Source of the DNA: Thereva unica | Lineage: Eukaryota > Arthropoda > Insecta > Diptera > Therevidae | Assembly: GCA_949987705.1 (NCBI GenBank) | Contig: CATLJY010000023.1 | Coordinates: 27,921-91,920 of the forward strand | Length of the DNA stretch: 64,000 nt | Direction of reading: 5' to 3' | Part shown: piece by piece, positions 19,001 through 28,864 of the stretch | Numbering within the stretch: the stretch's first letter is position 1 | How the letters are laid out: every line of letters begins with the position of its first letter | The notes under the pieces: generated by a model | Database searches by the model: none | What the model was told of the DNA's origin: nothing | What the model saw: only the letters and a program-made list of their open reading frames with translations | Made by a program: the position numbers and the translations under genes

Positions 19001-21258
19001 ATATAGTAATGATTTTCCTCGTTGCTGGGGGGATCCACTGCTTCCATATGCCCAAGATCAATATATTCATTTAGGCATTTACTATAATCTTCCTTGAGTT
19101 GAGGATTCTTACTAAGTTGTCGTTGCAAGGACAAGAACCGACTCATAGCTTGTGGCCTGGATTGTCCTAACGTTGGTTTGTTGTTGTCCACAAATGGAAG
19201 TGTGACTTGGTAACGTCCGTTTGGCTTACGAACGTGCGTTTCATTGAAGATCTGCTGGCAGGTCTCATCTTGTTTTGTGAGAAGCTGCTTTGGAGGTAAT
19301 TCTTCAATCTCCCAAAAACGTTTGAGTTGCTCATCTAGATTTATATCTGCTGCACTTGCTGTGAAAGCTACTGTTTGATTTTCAAACGTGTTTGCTGTTG
19401 GCCCAATAATAATCCATCCGAATAATGTTTTGATGGCTATGGGTGCTGTGTCTGGTCCTCGTCGGATACCTTCTTGCACGATTTTGGCATATATTCGTGC
19501 TCCCAATAATGCGTCGATAGTTCCAGGTTTACAAAATCTTGGATCTGCTAATGGTAAATCTTTGAGATGTTTCCACTCTTTCCCTTGGACTACTTTTGTT
19601 GGAAGAGGATCCGTAATCGTGTTGAGGACTAGGAAGTCGTCTGCTATTGACATCCTATTATTGCTGCGTGGTTTTAGTGTGAGTCTTACGTATTTATTTG
19701 ATGTTGCTGCTGGGCTTGTGTTTATGCCTACGATTGATACAGCTGTACTCGTTGGGTTTGCACCCAGCTGCCTGCATGCAGCTTCTGTGATAAACGATGA
19801 CTCCGAGCCAGGGTCTACGAGACATCGCAATGTTCTTTTCTTGCCATGTTGCGTATGAGCAATTACCACTGCTGTTGATAACAGCGCATGATGGTTTTTC
19901 ATGGCCAAGAAATTTTGGATTGTTGCTGCATCGCTGCTATTTGAGGGCGACTCTGTGGTTGTTGAAGACTGCTGTGGTATGGTGTCTTCTTCGTTGCGGA
20001 CTTTCTCGTGAAATCCTGTGGATCCAGTTTTTTCTTGCTTGGAATCGTTGTGCAGTGTGGTATGATGCTTTCCGTCACATTTTCTACATCGATATTTGCT
20101 GGTACAATCATTGGTGTTGTGATAGCTGGAGAGACAATTTAGGCAACGGCCAGCTGTTTCTAGTACCTTGCGTTTGGCAGTAGTATTCATTGCATGATAT
20201 TTCTTGCAAGTAGCAATGAAGTGCCTGGCGTGACAAGCTGGACAATTACCTTGTTTCTTCACATGATGTGTATATGTAGTCCTCAATGTGTTGTTGGGCT
20301 TGGGTTGAGCCGTAGGTTTGGATTCAATGATGTCTGCAATGGATTCCAAGACCCTTAATCTTGTGTTCAAGAAGGACTGGAACTTGGTAAAGGTAGGTAG
20401 AGCTTGAGTGTTTCCTTGTTCTTCCTCCCATAACCGTAATGTCATGAATGGTAACCTTTGGACCAGCAAATATATCAAAATAGCGTCCCATGAGCTGGTG
20501 TCGACATCCAGACTCTTGAGTTGCTGTAGGCATTCGGATGTAGTGTCAATTAAAACCTTCATTCCCTTTGCTGTCTCAGTAGAGAGCTTGGGTATGCTCA
20601 TAAAGGTTTTAATTTGATGATTTACAAGAACTCTTTTATTTTCGTAGCGCTCTTTTAGCTTTGACCAGGCTGGCTCGTAGTCTTCATTGGTTGTTGGCAC
20701 GTGCTTCAGTAGAGTTTCTGCTTCCCCAACTAGGCATTCCTTCAAGTAGTGCAATTTTTGCACAGGTGCTAATTTGGGGTTACTATGTACCAGGGAGATG
20801 AAGATGTCATGGAAGGAACGCCACATGTCGTAATTGCCATTGTATTTTGGCAGGCTGATCCTAGGAAGTTGGATATCATGTTGCGTCCCAGTTTGTTGCA
20901 GTCCTGGTGTTTTAGTGTTTGGAGCGATGACTGATCCTGACGAAGTGGTTGGTGCCTGTCTTTGCAATCCATCCATCAATTCACCCATATATTCGGCGTA
21001 TTTGATCTCCGATTCACTATAGTGATCGAGAGCCAAATATTCCACGGGAATTTCTGGAGGATCTGCGAGTGCTGCTTTATTTAAGGCGAAGTCATTATCG
21101 CGGAACTCTTCCCACAATATTTTCAAGTCGGCGATTCTGGATTCGTAAAATCCATATGTGCGCTTTACTAAGGAAGTTTTTTTTCCATTTTCGATGAATT
21201 TGCTCAATCGATTTCGTAGCACTTGTTGTGTCTGGCACAATTGTTGTATTGTCGTCAT
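16009..21258 (-). CDS. BEL/Pao Gag-Pol polyprotein, intact
   Basis: 1749 codons from ATG at 21258. Order: helical N-terminus; DUF1759-type Gag (about residues 130-300, LPRISLPKYNGNYDMW); zinc-binding region (about 338-400, CPAC, CLNC, CRKC); DUF1758-type aspartic protease (LVDPGSESSFI, near 480); Pao RT (RVVFDASAKTSNGKSLNE, then catalytic FYVDDLLTGAD); RNase H-like domain (GFCDASVKAYAAVLY, AWTDSTIALQW); integrase with an HHCC module and DDE core (GIDYAGPI, YSDCGTNFVG, FGGLWEAGVKSVK); DUF5641-type C-terminus (VGDIVLIKQENLPPLRWPLG). No stop or frameshift, and catalytic motifs are in place. Single-frame Gag-Pol is usual in this family. With near-identical LTRs this copy may be mobile. Confidence 0.96.
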   Translation of the reverse strand: MTTIQQLCQTQQVLRNRLSKFIENGKKTSLVKRTYGFYESRIADLKILWEEFRDNDFALNKAALADPPEIPVEYLALDHYSESEIKYAEYMGELMDGLQRQAPTTSSGSVIAPNTKTPGLQQTGTQHDIQLPRISLPKYNGNYDMWRSFHDIFISLVHSNPKLAPVQKLHYLKECLVGEAETLLKHVPTTNEDYEPAWSKLKERYENKRVLVNHQIKTFMSIPKLSTETAKGMKVLIDTTSECLQQLKSLDVDTSSWDAILIYLLVQRLPFMTLRLWEEEQGNTQALPTFTKFQSFLNTRLRVLESIADIIESKPTAQPKPNNTLRTTYTHHVKKQGNCPACHARHFIATCKKYHAMNTTAKRKVLETAGRCLNCLSSYHNTNDCTSKYRCRKCDGKHHTTLHNDSKQEKTGSTGFHEKVRNEEDTIPQQSSTTTESPSNSSDAATIQNFLAMKNHHALLSTAVVIAHTQHGKKRTLRCLVDPGSESSFITEAACRQLGANPTSTAVSIVGINTSPAATSNKYVRLTLKPRSNNRMSIADDFLVLNTITDPLPTKVVQGKEWKHLKDLPLADPRFCKPGTIDALLGARIYAKIVQEGIRRGPDTAPIAIKTLFGWIIIGPTANTFENQTVAFTASAADINLDEQLKRFWEIEELPPKQLLTKQDETCQQIFNETHVRKPNGRYQVTLPFVDNNKPTLGQSRPQAMSRFLSLQRQLSKNPQLKEDYSKCLNEYIDLGHMEAVDPPSNEENHYYIPHHAVFKESTTTKLRVVFDASAKTSNGKSLNEQLLIGPTLQPKLFATLLNWRKYKIAMNADIEKMYRMIEVHPDHQTYQRIIWQHPQTHLPQDYKLKTVTFGTACAPYLAIRTLQQLAVDEKKTWPLASKAILKNFYVDDLLTGADDIKEAKILQRELINITKAGGFLLRKWTSNDPALLEDVPLEHRELKTTLMLTTTDVIKTLGIRWHPGPDYFTFVVTSIREHNLTTKRNILSDIASLYDPLGWLSPVLIIAKILMQSLWITGSSWDQQVSSHIERQWSTFKQDLRTIEALQIPRWIGYSNNANMQLHGFCDASVKAYAAVLYLRVESSDGEISSRILTSKTRVAPTKPTTIPRLELNAAVILARLIKTTLEDMQLQHIPTFAWTDSTIALQWVKEHPSKWKTYVANRVVEIQEVIRYDQWRHVTTNDNPADLASRGVPASKVVNSQLWWHGPSWLTKRQDEWPKVREINGQTKLEAKNPTITSFFVQSKDNLWLRYSTITRLVRIVALILRFTYNCKHSKCKRLNYLSAIEWQEAENTILRLIQQSEFPVEYTNLLSKKPLPHSSRLLKLTPFMGEDRLIRVGGRLNNTTMSYNAKHPVILPQQHTVTHMIIDQTHLGTLHGGTSLVLTTLRQKYWILDARRCITNRIHKCITCARHRGETMTQLMGHLPAPRVTIAKPFTNIGIDYAGPITMKTSTIRNAKLQKAYICVIICLTTKAVHIELVSDLSTAAFIAALKRFISRRGLCANIYSDCGTNFVGAKLVLDKDLKQAIKEATPEAAHFFTSKQVTWHFNPPAAPHFGGLWEAGVKSVKHHLRRAIGNSVYTFEEYTTILTQIEACLNSRPLCYVRNDPDDPFVLTPGHFLIGHALNAIPEPSPDENVSLSRRWKQIQQTVKGFWDKWTKDYLNQLQQRQKWHKEQRNIQVGDIVLIKQENLPPLRWPLGTVEKTFPGQDGLIRVVQVRTAHNTFLRPVTKICRLPIDQLTPPDDTLTP

Positions 21259-21324
21259 GTTGAAAATCTGAAACTACTCGAACACCGAAACTATAAAGCG
21301 AACTTGATTGTGCTGCACGCGTAT

Positions 21325-21342
21325 TCCTGGATGGAACCACCA
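21325..21342 (-). promoter_or_regulatory. BEL primer-binding site
   Basis: Minus strand TGGTGGTTCCATCCAGG starts three bases after the 5' LTR end, starting with the TGG complementary to a tRNA 3' CCA. Which tRNA primes is not determined. Confidence 0.7.
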
Positions 21343-21345
21343 AAA

Positions 21346-22638
21346 TGTTAAATGCAAACTGAAGAGTTTAGGAATAGAAATTAAACGCGTCAGTTAACAA
21401 CCAAGTTTTCTTTATTTATGAAAAAAATGTTAAATATATAAAACAAATTTAATATAATTTTATATACTTATGCTACTGGACTTTGAAATATAAGCATACA
21501 GCGCCACTATAACCTAATTGGCATATGTGTGACACAATCACTTAATATTTGTCTAAGTCCTTATTAACGTTTGAAGTTCTTGCAAATCTTTGAGCATATA
21601 TAACTTCAATTACTATTTAGCATATAGAAGTTTGATCACTCAATTCGTTTGCTGCTACCACGCGACTGGTCATGAGTGCTGTTGGTGCTCGGATTTTATA
21701 GCCAGGAAAGCAACGGTCCAAATTCAAACACCAATATTCTTACTATTTTTATTCAAAATGGCCACATATATTTTTATCAATGTATTTTTGAAAATATATG
21801 TATCTCGTTCTTTTTATCCTTTTTGTTTTCTTTCTCTTTCACTCTTACTACCTTTTATGAAAAAATTTTATTTATCTTAATATCTTTTTACACATAAAAT
21901 ATTTTGCCTTTCTGGTCACACTATTGAATTCCTCTTTAAATTTTACTGTGGTTTCATGTATCACACCATGACAATACGTAAAGTTTGATTTTGACGTTTG
22001 TCGCCGGTGTTTTTATCGCGAAGTCGCGCGCGTATAATTTCGCGTAAAAAGTGCGTTTTACGTGTGTTCCAGTTGTCTTAAGGTAAGTAAAAGCCTTTGC
22101 GCAAGGTTTTTAGTGTTTATGCTGTGTGTTGGTGTTATATGTGCATGTGAACTATGTGTTTTTTGCTTGTTTCAATGTTTGTCCATAAAAGGTAGGTTAT
22201 GTGTTATTCTATGTTTTTCATTTAATATTTCACCTGGAAGTTTAGTTTATTTTCATGTTAATTCACAGGTGAAATATTATTTAATATACTTTCCATTGTT
22301 TCACTGCGCTAGTGTTTAATTTATGTTAATTGTGTTGATTTTTGCTTTGTTTACATTTTTATGTACTTGTTGTTGTTGTTTTTATGTCATTTTGATATTT
22401 GTTATTGGAGTAGAAATTCCTTGACTTATTGTGGAATTTCTACTTATATGTAAATAAATTCAATATTATTTAATTAAATAATTAATTTTTCTTGTACATT
22501 TTTAGATTTGGCCGAATAATTTGGAGTTTCTGGATACAACCCGATAGGTATATTTTTTTGTTTTTAATTTTATAATAATTCAATTTCTTTTTAGGTATTT
22601 GTGTTTTGGTTTTTGTTTTTTAGGTTTGGGGTCAAACA
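21346..22638 (-). repeat. BEL 5' LTR
   Basis: 1,293 bp, TG...CA on the minus strand, about 99.7% identical to 14300-15592 by eye. Followed on the right by target duplicate ctaag. Confidence 0.95.
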
Positions 22639-23917
22639 CTAAGTATGGGATGGGATGTAATTAGACTTTTGAGTTTTTCAAATGCATTTATGAAATTTGG
22701 ATCATTTGTGTTTATTCTACTGTCTTTTTCAGATATTTGGTAATAGGCTGAGCAACTTTAGCGTAATCTTTCACGAATTTTCGGTAAAAACCAGTAAGAC
22801 CTAAGAAACTCTTGATTTCTTTTACAGTTCTTGGTATTTCCAGATTCTTTATCACACTAATTTTCTCAGGGCTCGGCTTTATTCCGTCCTTAGTTATTAC
22901 ATGTCCTAAAAATGGGGTTTCTTTTTCTAAAAATCTACATTTGTCTATCTGAATTTTTAGTTTGTGCTGACCTAAGGTTTTAAAGATTTCCGAGATAGCT
23001 TTGACGTGTTCCTGAAGGGATGTACTAAATATTAGGACGTCGTCAAGGTATACAACGCAGGTTTTATTTATGAAATCCCTCAAGACATCATTCATAAGCC
23101 TTTGGAACGTCGCTGGGGCGTTCTTCAGGCCAAATGGCATCCTATTGTATTCATAAAGTCCGTGTGGGGTGATGAATGCCGTCTTCTTCCTGTCCTCCTC
23201 TCTTATTAGGATTTGGTGATAACCTTTCGCCAAATCGATTGTTGAGAAATACTGGGCTCGGCCTAGTTTATCTAGGATGGCATAAATGTTGGGCAGTGGG
23301 AACTTATCGTCCACTGTTACCTCATTTAATCTTCGGTAGTCAATGACTATCCGAAATTTTTTCTCAGCAGAATTATCGCTCTTTTTCGGCACTACAATTA
23401 ATGGGCTGGAATACTTGGAGTTACTTTTGCGTATTATTCCTTGTTGTTCCATATCCGCAATCTGTCGCCTAACTTCTTGCTCATGTTTGGGCGGGTACCT
23501 GTAAAGTTTTGCGTTTATTTGGTTTTCCGTGGTCGTGATGATTTCATGTTGAATGCTTGGAGTGCTAGTCAACTTATCACCTTCTTTAAAAAATAAATAT
23601 TCGAACTTTTTAACTAATTCGACAACTGCCTGGTATTCGTCAGGGTTTAAATGATTGAGTTGGAGACGTTTTAAATAATCATTTTCTACCGGTTCCAGTG
23701 AACACACCTGGTCCATTGGATGAGATTTATTTAAAAATGGTAATATTTGGCCGTTGAGAGAAATGTGTTGGTACTTAATATTAACGTCGGTTTTTAGTTT
23801 ATTTAATAGATCCATACCGATAAGGAATTGATAACTTCGTTTAACTAGGTTTCTAACCTTCCAACGAATAATAGCTCCTGGTGGAAGCTTAAACTCCTCT
23901 GGGGGTGGTGTATGCAC
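22639..23917 (-). pseudogene. Errantivirus reverse transcriptase, nearly intact
   Basis: The open part 22712-23917 (401 codons) has the linker after protease, then [43 protein letters not shown], the catalytic VVYLDDVLIFS, and the FLGHVITKDGIKP thumb start, ending in the connection domain (FLGLTGFYRKFVKDYA). A one-base frameshift at about 22712 moves the rest (to 22639) into another frame, and BEL then interrupts it. Upstream, protease coding (23918-24120) is also in another frame, so Pol is broken at least twice here while the RT core is complete. Confidence 0.88.
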
Positions 23918-24120
23918 TTCGTAATTTAACCGTAACCGTGGTGAACTTTAATGGCTTTATTTTAATTTTAAAGAAATTAGGTAATTTAGCATCAATAATG
24001 CTAAACGAAGATCCTGTATCGATTAGGGCCGTATATTTTACGCCATTGATGGTGATGTGGATTTGTGGTAATTCGTCCGAGGCTAGTTTAGAAAAAACTT
24101 TTCTGCTTCTTCTGACATCC
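23918..24120 (-). pseudogene. Errantivirus protease
   Basis: Minus-strand frame contains IHITINGVKYTALIDTGSSF, the retroviral aspartic protease active site (D-T-G-S). It lies just before RT in a shifted frame, and is cut at 24120 by the 3.5-kb insertion. Its Gag-side continuation is at 27653. Confidence 0.75.
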
Positions 24121-24159
24121 CAACTGTAACTGTCTGAGGATTACTATGTGCCAGGGCAC

Positions 24160-24600
24160 GAAGAGAGAAAACTGCCATAAAGGCCAAGAAAGACCATCAT
24201 TACAAAATAAAAACGGGGAAGGGATCAAACAGAAGGTGGCTTGGACGGTTCGACCTCCGGGAGGGTATCGCAACGAAATGCATCCGTAGCACCGGTTGTC
24301 GGCACGACTTGCGCTGCGCAAACTGGCTCGCCGGATGGGGTGGGGTCCGCGGTACGGGGATGCAAGAATAGGGTTACAGTTACACTTAGAGAAAACTCGT
24401 GCCTATATAAATAAGAAAAGCGATAAGGGTGGAGAAAACCGTAACGGGCTAACGAGAGGGTGCACAGGAGAAGAAAGGAAGTGGTCATTGATCATGGTCC
24501 GGGGCTACTTCATATGGATCGAAAAAGAAAAAAATTTAGTAGGGCGACAATTGCCTGGGGGGGGACATCCTTAAGCCTCGGGGGGACCACACGATGGGGG
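24160..24600. other. GC-rich block in the long insertion
   Basis: A GC-rich stretch with a ccatccggcgagcc segment (minus strand) lies near the end of the insertion. A similar block with cctccggcgagc is near the end of 48920-50743. No gene. This may be the transcribed leader region of a long LTR. Confidence 0.4.
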
Positions 24601-25299
24601 GAGCACTCACTCCATTATTGATTTAAAATTTCCATTCAACTAATTTTTTTGTGTGCCATCAGAATTCATATATATATAACTCAATCAAGAATCGAGTAAC
24701 TTTCAATAGATGGTGACTACTTTCATCATTTGACACTGTATTAGCAAATGAAAATTAGCGCGGATACAACAAATTTAACGGACGATTTTCTACACCTACC
24801 GGTAGGCCTAAGTACACAATACTTGACAGCAATATCTTCAATAATTAAAAGTTATACCAATAATATCTATGTCTCACCCAAAAGGAGAAAAGAAAACAAA
24901 GAAAAACGGCTATCAATTATTTAGCATACACGTTTAGTAAGAAAAGAGAACCGACTTCTTAATATGTTCTATATACTCACGAGAGAGATTATTTAATTCA
25001 TCAAATCATTTGAAAAAAAAATTTTAGATATTCCACGTTGCTTTAATTCACGAAAAAAAAGAAATTTAGAGTCGTCGAGTTGCCAAAAAAAAAAACAAGT
25101 GTATACAACTTCCTAATACATCCGATACATTCCGAACGAAACCATTGCCTTCATAGAAAAATTTTTGGTCAGCATTATTTTGCCTCAATTTGTATTTATT
25201 CAAACAACAAAAAAACCTTTTTTTTTATACCTTCATATTACTTATGTATTTGCAAAATAAATGAGTGGCTTACCTGCCTTCTAAGATAAAATATTATAT

Positions 25300-26020
25300 C
25301 GTTCCGTCTCGTTACCTTTATTCTTATTTAAACTCCACCCGGTCGGTTTCCTTTTCCTCCGTTTTAATAACTGAAGAATTTCAATAATACTAATAACGCA
25401 CTATATTATCAACCATATTTGCTGAAAATTAAAGTTAGTATCATATACCCTGGCCGTTTAGCCAACGGTATTTAACAATCCATAAATATATTATAAATGC
25501 CTAAAATTCAATGAAACCTGTAAATTTTATATATATATGTATATATTTAATTGCTGAAAAAAAATTTATTAATATTACTTATCCGTCTTGCTAACGGAAT
25601 ATTCAATAATTCACTTTATTAATAATATCAAATTCCAAATTCATTCTTTAAGACTTATATTTTTAACTGCTGAAAAAAAAAGAATTTCATAAGAAATACT
25701 TAACCGATTTGCCAACGGCATCATCAACACTTCTTTATGCTCCCCAAAAGAATTTTGTACACGTTAAACTTTAATTATCAATTCTCATGGAGAGAGAAAA
25801 AAAAATCGAACGAATTTTTCTCAGCCGTTTCGCTACTCGGAAAAACTTCATAATTCACGTTGTTTTACTTAACCCAAAATTTAATCATACTCTTTTTCTT
25901 CTTTATACACTGTTATTAGCGGAGCAAAAGTTTATTCTATTCAATTTAGTTTACCGTTTCGCCAACGGTACATTCTATGACCCGTTTTCGTCAAGAAGAA
26001 AATTTCGGTTTTTATTATAT
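25300..26020. repeat. Diverged tandem repeat with ccg-ttt-gcc-aacgg palindromic motif
   Basis: A short imperfect palindrome (ccgtttcgccaacggta and variants) recurs near 25452, 25586, 25704, 25825 and 25953, each about 120-135 bases apart, often with tgctgaaaa and an A-run before it. This looks like an old tandem array inside the long insertion. Confidence 0.6.
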
Positions 26021-26153
26021 TGCTAATCACTATTCATTAAACGCCCCAATTTTCTTCTTTCGATTTCTTTAAAAAAAAATTTTATGCTTAAGCCTATATA
26101 TTTTCTTCAAATCCTTGACAATATTCTTATTGGTTACCTGTTAAGTTGACTTA

Positions 26154-26469
26154 TGGGCCGTCCACACTATGCGGACTTCAATCCCACGCGCTTTTCGCTA
26201 TACGTCCTCAGCCAAAAGCGCGCATGAGCTTTAAATCGTGAGCAAATTGAGAAAACAAATCAATTTTCATATGAAAGGCCGTACGCGTTTCTGAAAAGCC
26301 CGTATTGTGTGGACGTAAAATGTACCTTTTTAAGCACAGCCTTTTGTCCGTGCCGTTTGGTCGTGCTGCCTTTACCATTAAAAATATCACAAAAAAAGCC
26401 ATTAAACTCTATATGAAAAAAAGAGGCAAAAGCGCGTATCACCTAAGACCGCGTAGTGTGGACGCACCA
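26154..26469. mobile_element. PIF/Harbinger-like MITE
   Basis: Inverted ends TGGGCCGTCCACACTATGCGG and CCGCGTAGTGTGGACGCACCA (about 20 bases, few mismatches) with TTA on both sides (26151-26153, 26470-26472). A 3-bp TTA duplication suggests PIF/Harbinger. 316 bp, no transposase. It sits in the long insertion and so is younger than it. Confidence 0.7.
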
Positions 26470-27640
26470 TTACGGTTTCCTTTCCCGTTTTCTTTTGTGT
26501 CCATGTTCCCGGACTCCATGCAGCTTTAACACCTTAAATACCTCTTTTCCCCGAACTCAGGGCTCGAAATCCTGTCTTTTATCTGCCTCCTTATTAGAAT
26601 CTTGGAAAAATCACCTCAGCACTTAATTTTTTTTTTTTACTATTAAAAAAACTTTTTTTTTTTTCGCCAGCACTCAACATGTGCTATTTTATCGCCGATC
26701 TGCTTCACTTTTTCGTCCAAATCTTACTCACTCCGCTTTCCAAAACTGACTGCCTTCAGCCGTTCGGGGCAACGTTACTCTTCCCCCGCCTCTTGACTTG
26801 CATTTTTCGTCGTGCTTGCGGGCAGCGTTGCCACTCTCCCACACTTGTCCCATTTCCGCCTAGTTTCACCTATTAGAACTTTTATCCCATTTTATTTGTT
26901 TTTAGTACATATTCCTTTCCGATTTAATTCGGCGATTTAATTTAACCCATTCCCTCACTGGACACGCATACTTGTAGAACCTACTCTTGTTTTAATTGAT
27001 TTTGTACATATGGTGGTTAAATGTGTTTGGTAACAACGCTGATCGCAGAGCTACGGGTATTTTGGCTGCGTTCATGCCCAAGTCCCTTTAGCTAAGTTAG
27101 GCATATTAGCTACGGCATAAACAGCCATTCCTTAACTGCTTTTGAGCTTTAGCAAAAATGCAACACAACTCAATATTAACAAAAGCTTTGCAAATGAATG
27201 CCGAAAACGAATTTTATAAGTAGATATTGATATGGGACACAGGTATTGAAGCAAGAAAAGAATTTCTGATTATTGTTTGTTAAAGAAGGGAATATCGGAA
27301 AATTTTATGATTATTGTCGCAATTTTAGGGCTGGGAGATGCCATGCCACGGACGGTGCTAAGTTATCAGCGACAGTACAACAGGGCTGAAGTAATTTGGG
27401 CCTAAATGCGTTTATGCCAGATTGAAATTGCTTGTTTGGTGGAAAAGACGGTTGGGGCGACATCGGATGAATAAGTAGGTCGTTTTTCTTGGGTCTTCAG
27501 GTGGGTCTTGAGGACTAATAGATTAATTTTTGAATTTGTCAGAACTGATTCGAAATTTGAGTGTCGCCCCTCGTAGTTTAAGCTTTAGTAACATGCGGCT
27601 TCGGGGTTTCTTTCTAACACCTTATAGTGCTTCAGGGTGA
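26470..27640. other. Rest of long insertion, no gene
   Basis: AT-rich with homopolymer runs at 26627-26665. No credible frame or RNA gene seen. Confidence 0.5.
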
Positions 27641-27652
27641 CCGTTACACAAC

Positions 27653-28864
27653 CTGGTTTAATTCAGCATCACCGGTTACCCTTTTGTATCTACTTTCGTT
27701 TGGAATATGTTTTGAGTTGTAGTTTTTCTGAGAAAATTGACTTCGATTATTACTGAGGGGTTGGACGTTGTCCACTTCCATAGATGTGGTCGGATCTCGC
27801 CGCGAGAAGGAATGACCTCTAAAGTTACCTTGTGTAAAATTGGGTTTGAATTGACCGGAGTTATAATTGTTGGGACTATATTGATTTTTTGAATAATAAA
27901 AACGTCTTTGGTCTGTATTAACATTTTGTGAGCGGTGGTTTCCGGAGTTTTGTCTATAATTGTTGTGGTAAGTCTGTCTAGTCTGTTGTTTAAATTGTCC
28001 TGAATTTTGTCTGTTATTATAATTTGGACTTTCATTTCTATTTTTAAAATTTTCGACAACTCTACTTGAAGTTAAAAACTTTGATTTTTTAAACTCATCC
28101 CTAATGCACGCATCTTCAAAACGCCTTTCACGCATTACCTTGATGATTTCTAAAATATTAGTCATTTGATAGATTTTATCTAAAAGCACTCCTTGAGACA
28201 TTTCTTTTGCTGTATTTGCAAGGAGTGAATCAACATTACTTAAATCTATGCACGTATTATTTTTATAAGCTCATCTGTTTTAAATTTAATTTTTTGTAAT
28301 TCTATAGCTAACTCACTTACTGTTTTTACTTTTAATCCGCTAATTCTCCGATAGATTTCCGCCGGTTCGACGTCGGGTTTATAACGCAGCTTCAATGTTG
28401 CTTTTATCATCTCCCAGTTGTCTGGTTCCCTAATGTTTATTACTGCGTCCTTGGCTTCGCCTTGAATCTTCTCGAGAAAAATCATCCTGGTTGTATCCTT
28501 TCGTAGTTGTGGGTCCACAATTGCGTTGGGGAAAACTTCCATGCTCGTGATGAAGGAATTTATTGAAACATCACCTCGTCCCGTATATGTACTCATGTGC
28601 CTGAGTTCCTTTAAAACCATCTGCCTAGGATCGGCTACATTTCTTACATTGAGTTCCTGTATTGCAGCTGCTAGTCTTCCGATTGGTTCTTGATTTTGAT
28701 TTTGATTTGCAACTAATTGTTGCACCGCCACGCTAATTGGGCAATTTCCTCCTCACGTTCCCTTAGTTTCCTTTGAAGTTCACTAATTTGGTCCTCCATT
28801 TCGTGGCTCACTATGTTTCTGCTAGAGTTGAACAGCGATTCCCTCCTTCGCCTTCTTTCGGACA
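27653..28864 (-). pseudogene. gag: Errantivirus gag with two frameshifts
   Basis: ATG at about 28864 (MSERRRRRESLF) opens a coiled-coil-like segment (EMEDQISELQRKLREREEE). A one-base shift near 28735 leads to the main part (28246-28731) with ELRHMSTYTGRGDVS and WEMIKATLKLRY, the errantivirus capsid style. A second break near 28201-28246 leads to the Asn/Gln/Arg-rich C-terminus (27653-28201), which replaces zinc knuckles in this group. The 3' end is cut by the 3.5-kb insertion at 27652. Role: particle formation. The frame breaks make it non-functional as it stands. Confidence 0.82.

Larger units (their letters stand above)
14300..22638 (-). mobile_element. BEL/Pao retrotransposon, complete and young
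   Basis: 8,339 bp with two 1,293-bp LTRs (14300-15592 and 21346-22638), flanked on both sides by ctaag (14295-14299, 22639-22643), a 5-bp target duplication as expected for BEL/Pao. One long gag-pol frame lies between. By eye I see four substitutions between the LTRs (near 14876, 15020, 15386 and 15549 against the right copy), about 0.3%, so insertion was recent. It interrupts the errantivirus RNase H coding region precisely. Confidence 0.96.
24125..27648 (-). mobile_element. 3.5-kb TGTAAC...GTTACA insertion (long solo LTR or non-autonomous LTR element)
   Basis: Exactly bounded: caac at 24121-24124 and again at 27649-27652, with tgtaac and gttaca as perfect 6-base inverted ends. The 4-bp duplication and TG...CA ends say LTR retrotransposon. 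No internal protein frame, no second LTR copy and no obvious primer-binding site are seen, so a very long solo LTR is the simplest reading. On the minus strand it begins TGTAACGGTC, the same ten bases that start the 1.8-kb insertion at 48920-50743. It splits errantivirus gag from protease. Confidence 0.75.

Noticed and set aside
19388..20183. Long plus-strand frames opposite the BEL gene
   Set aside because: Antisense shadows of an intact 1749-codon frame; no domains or splice signals.
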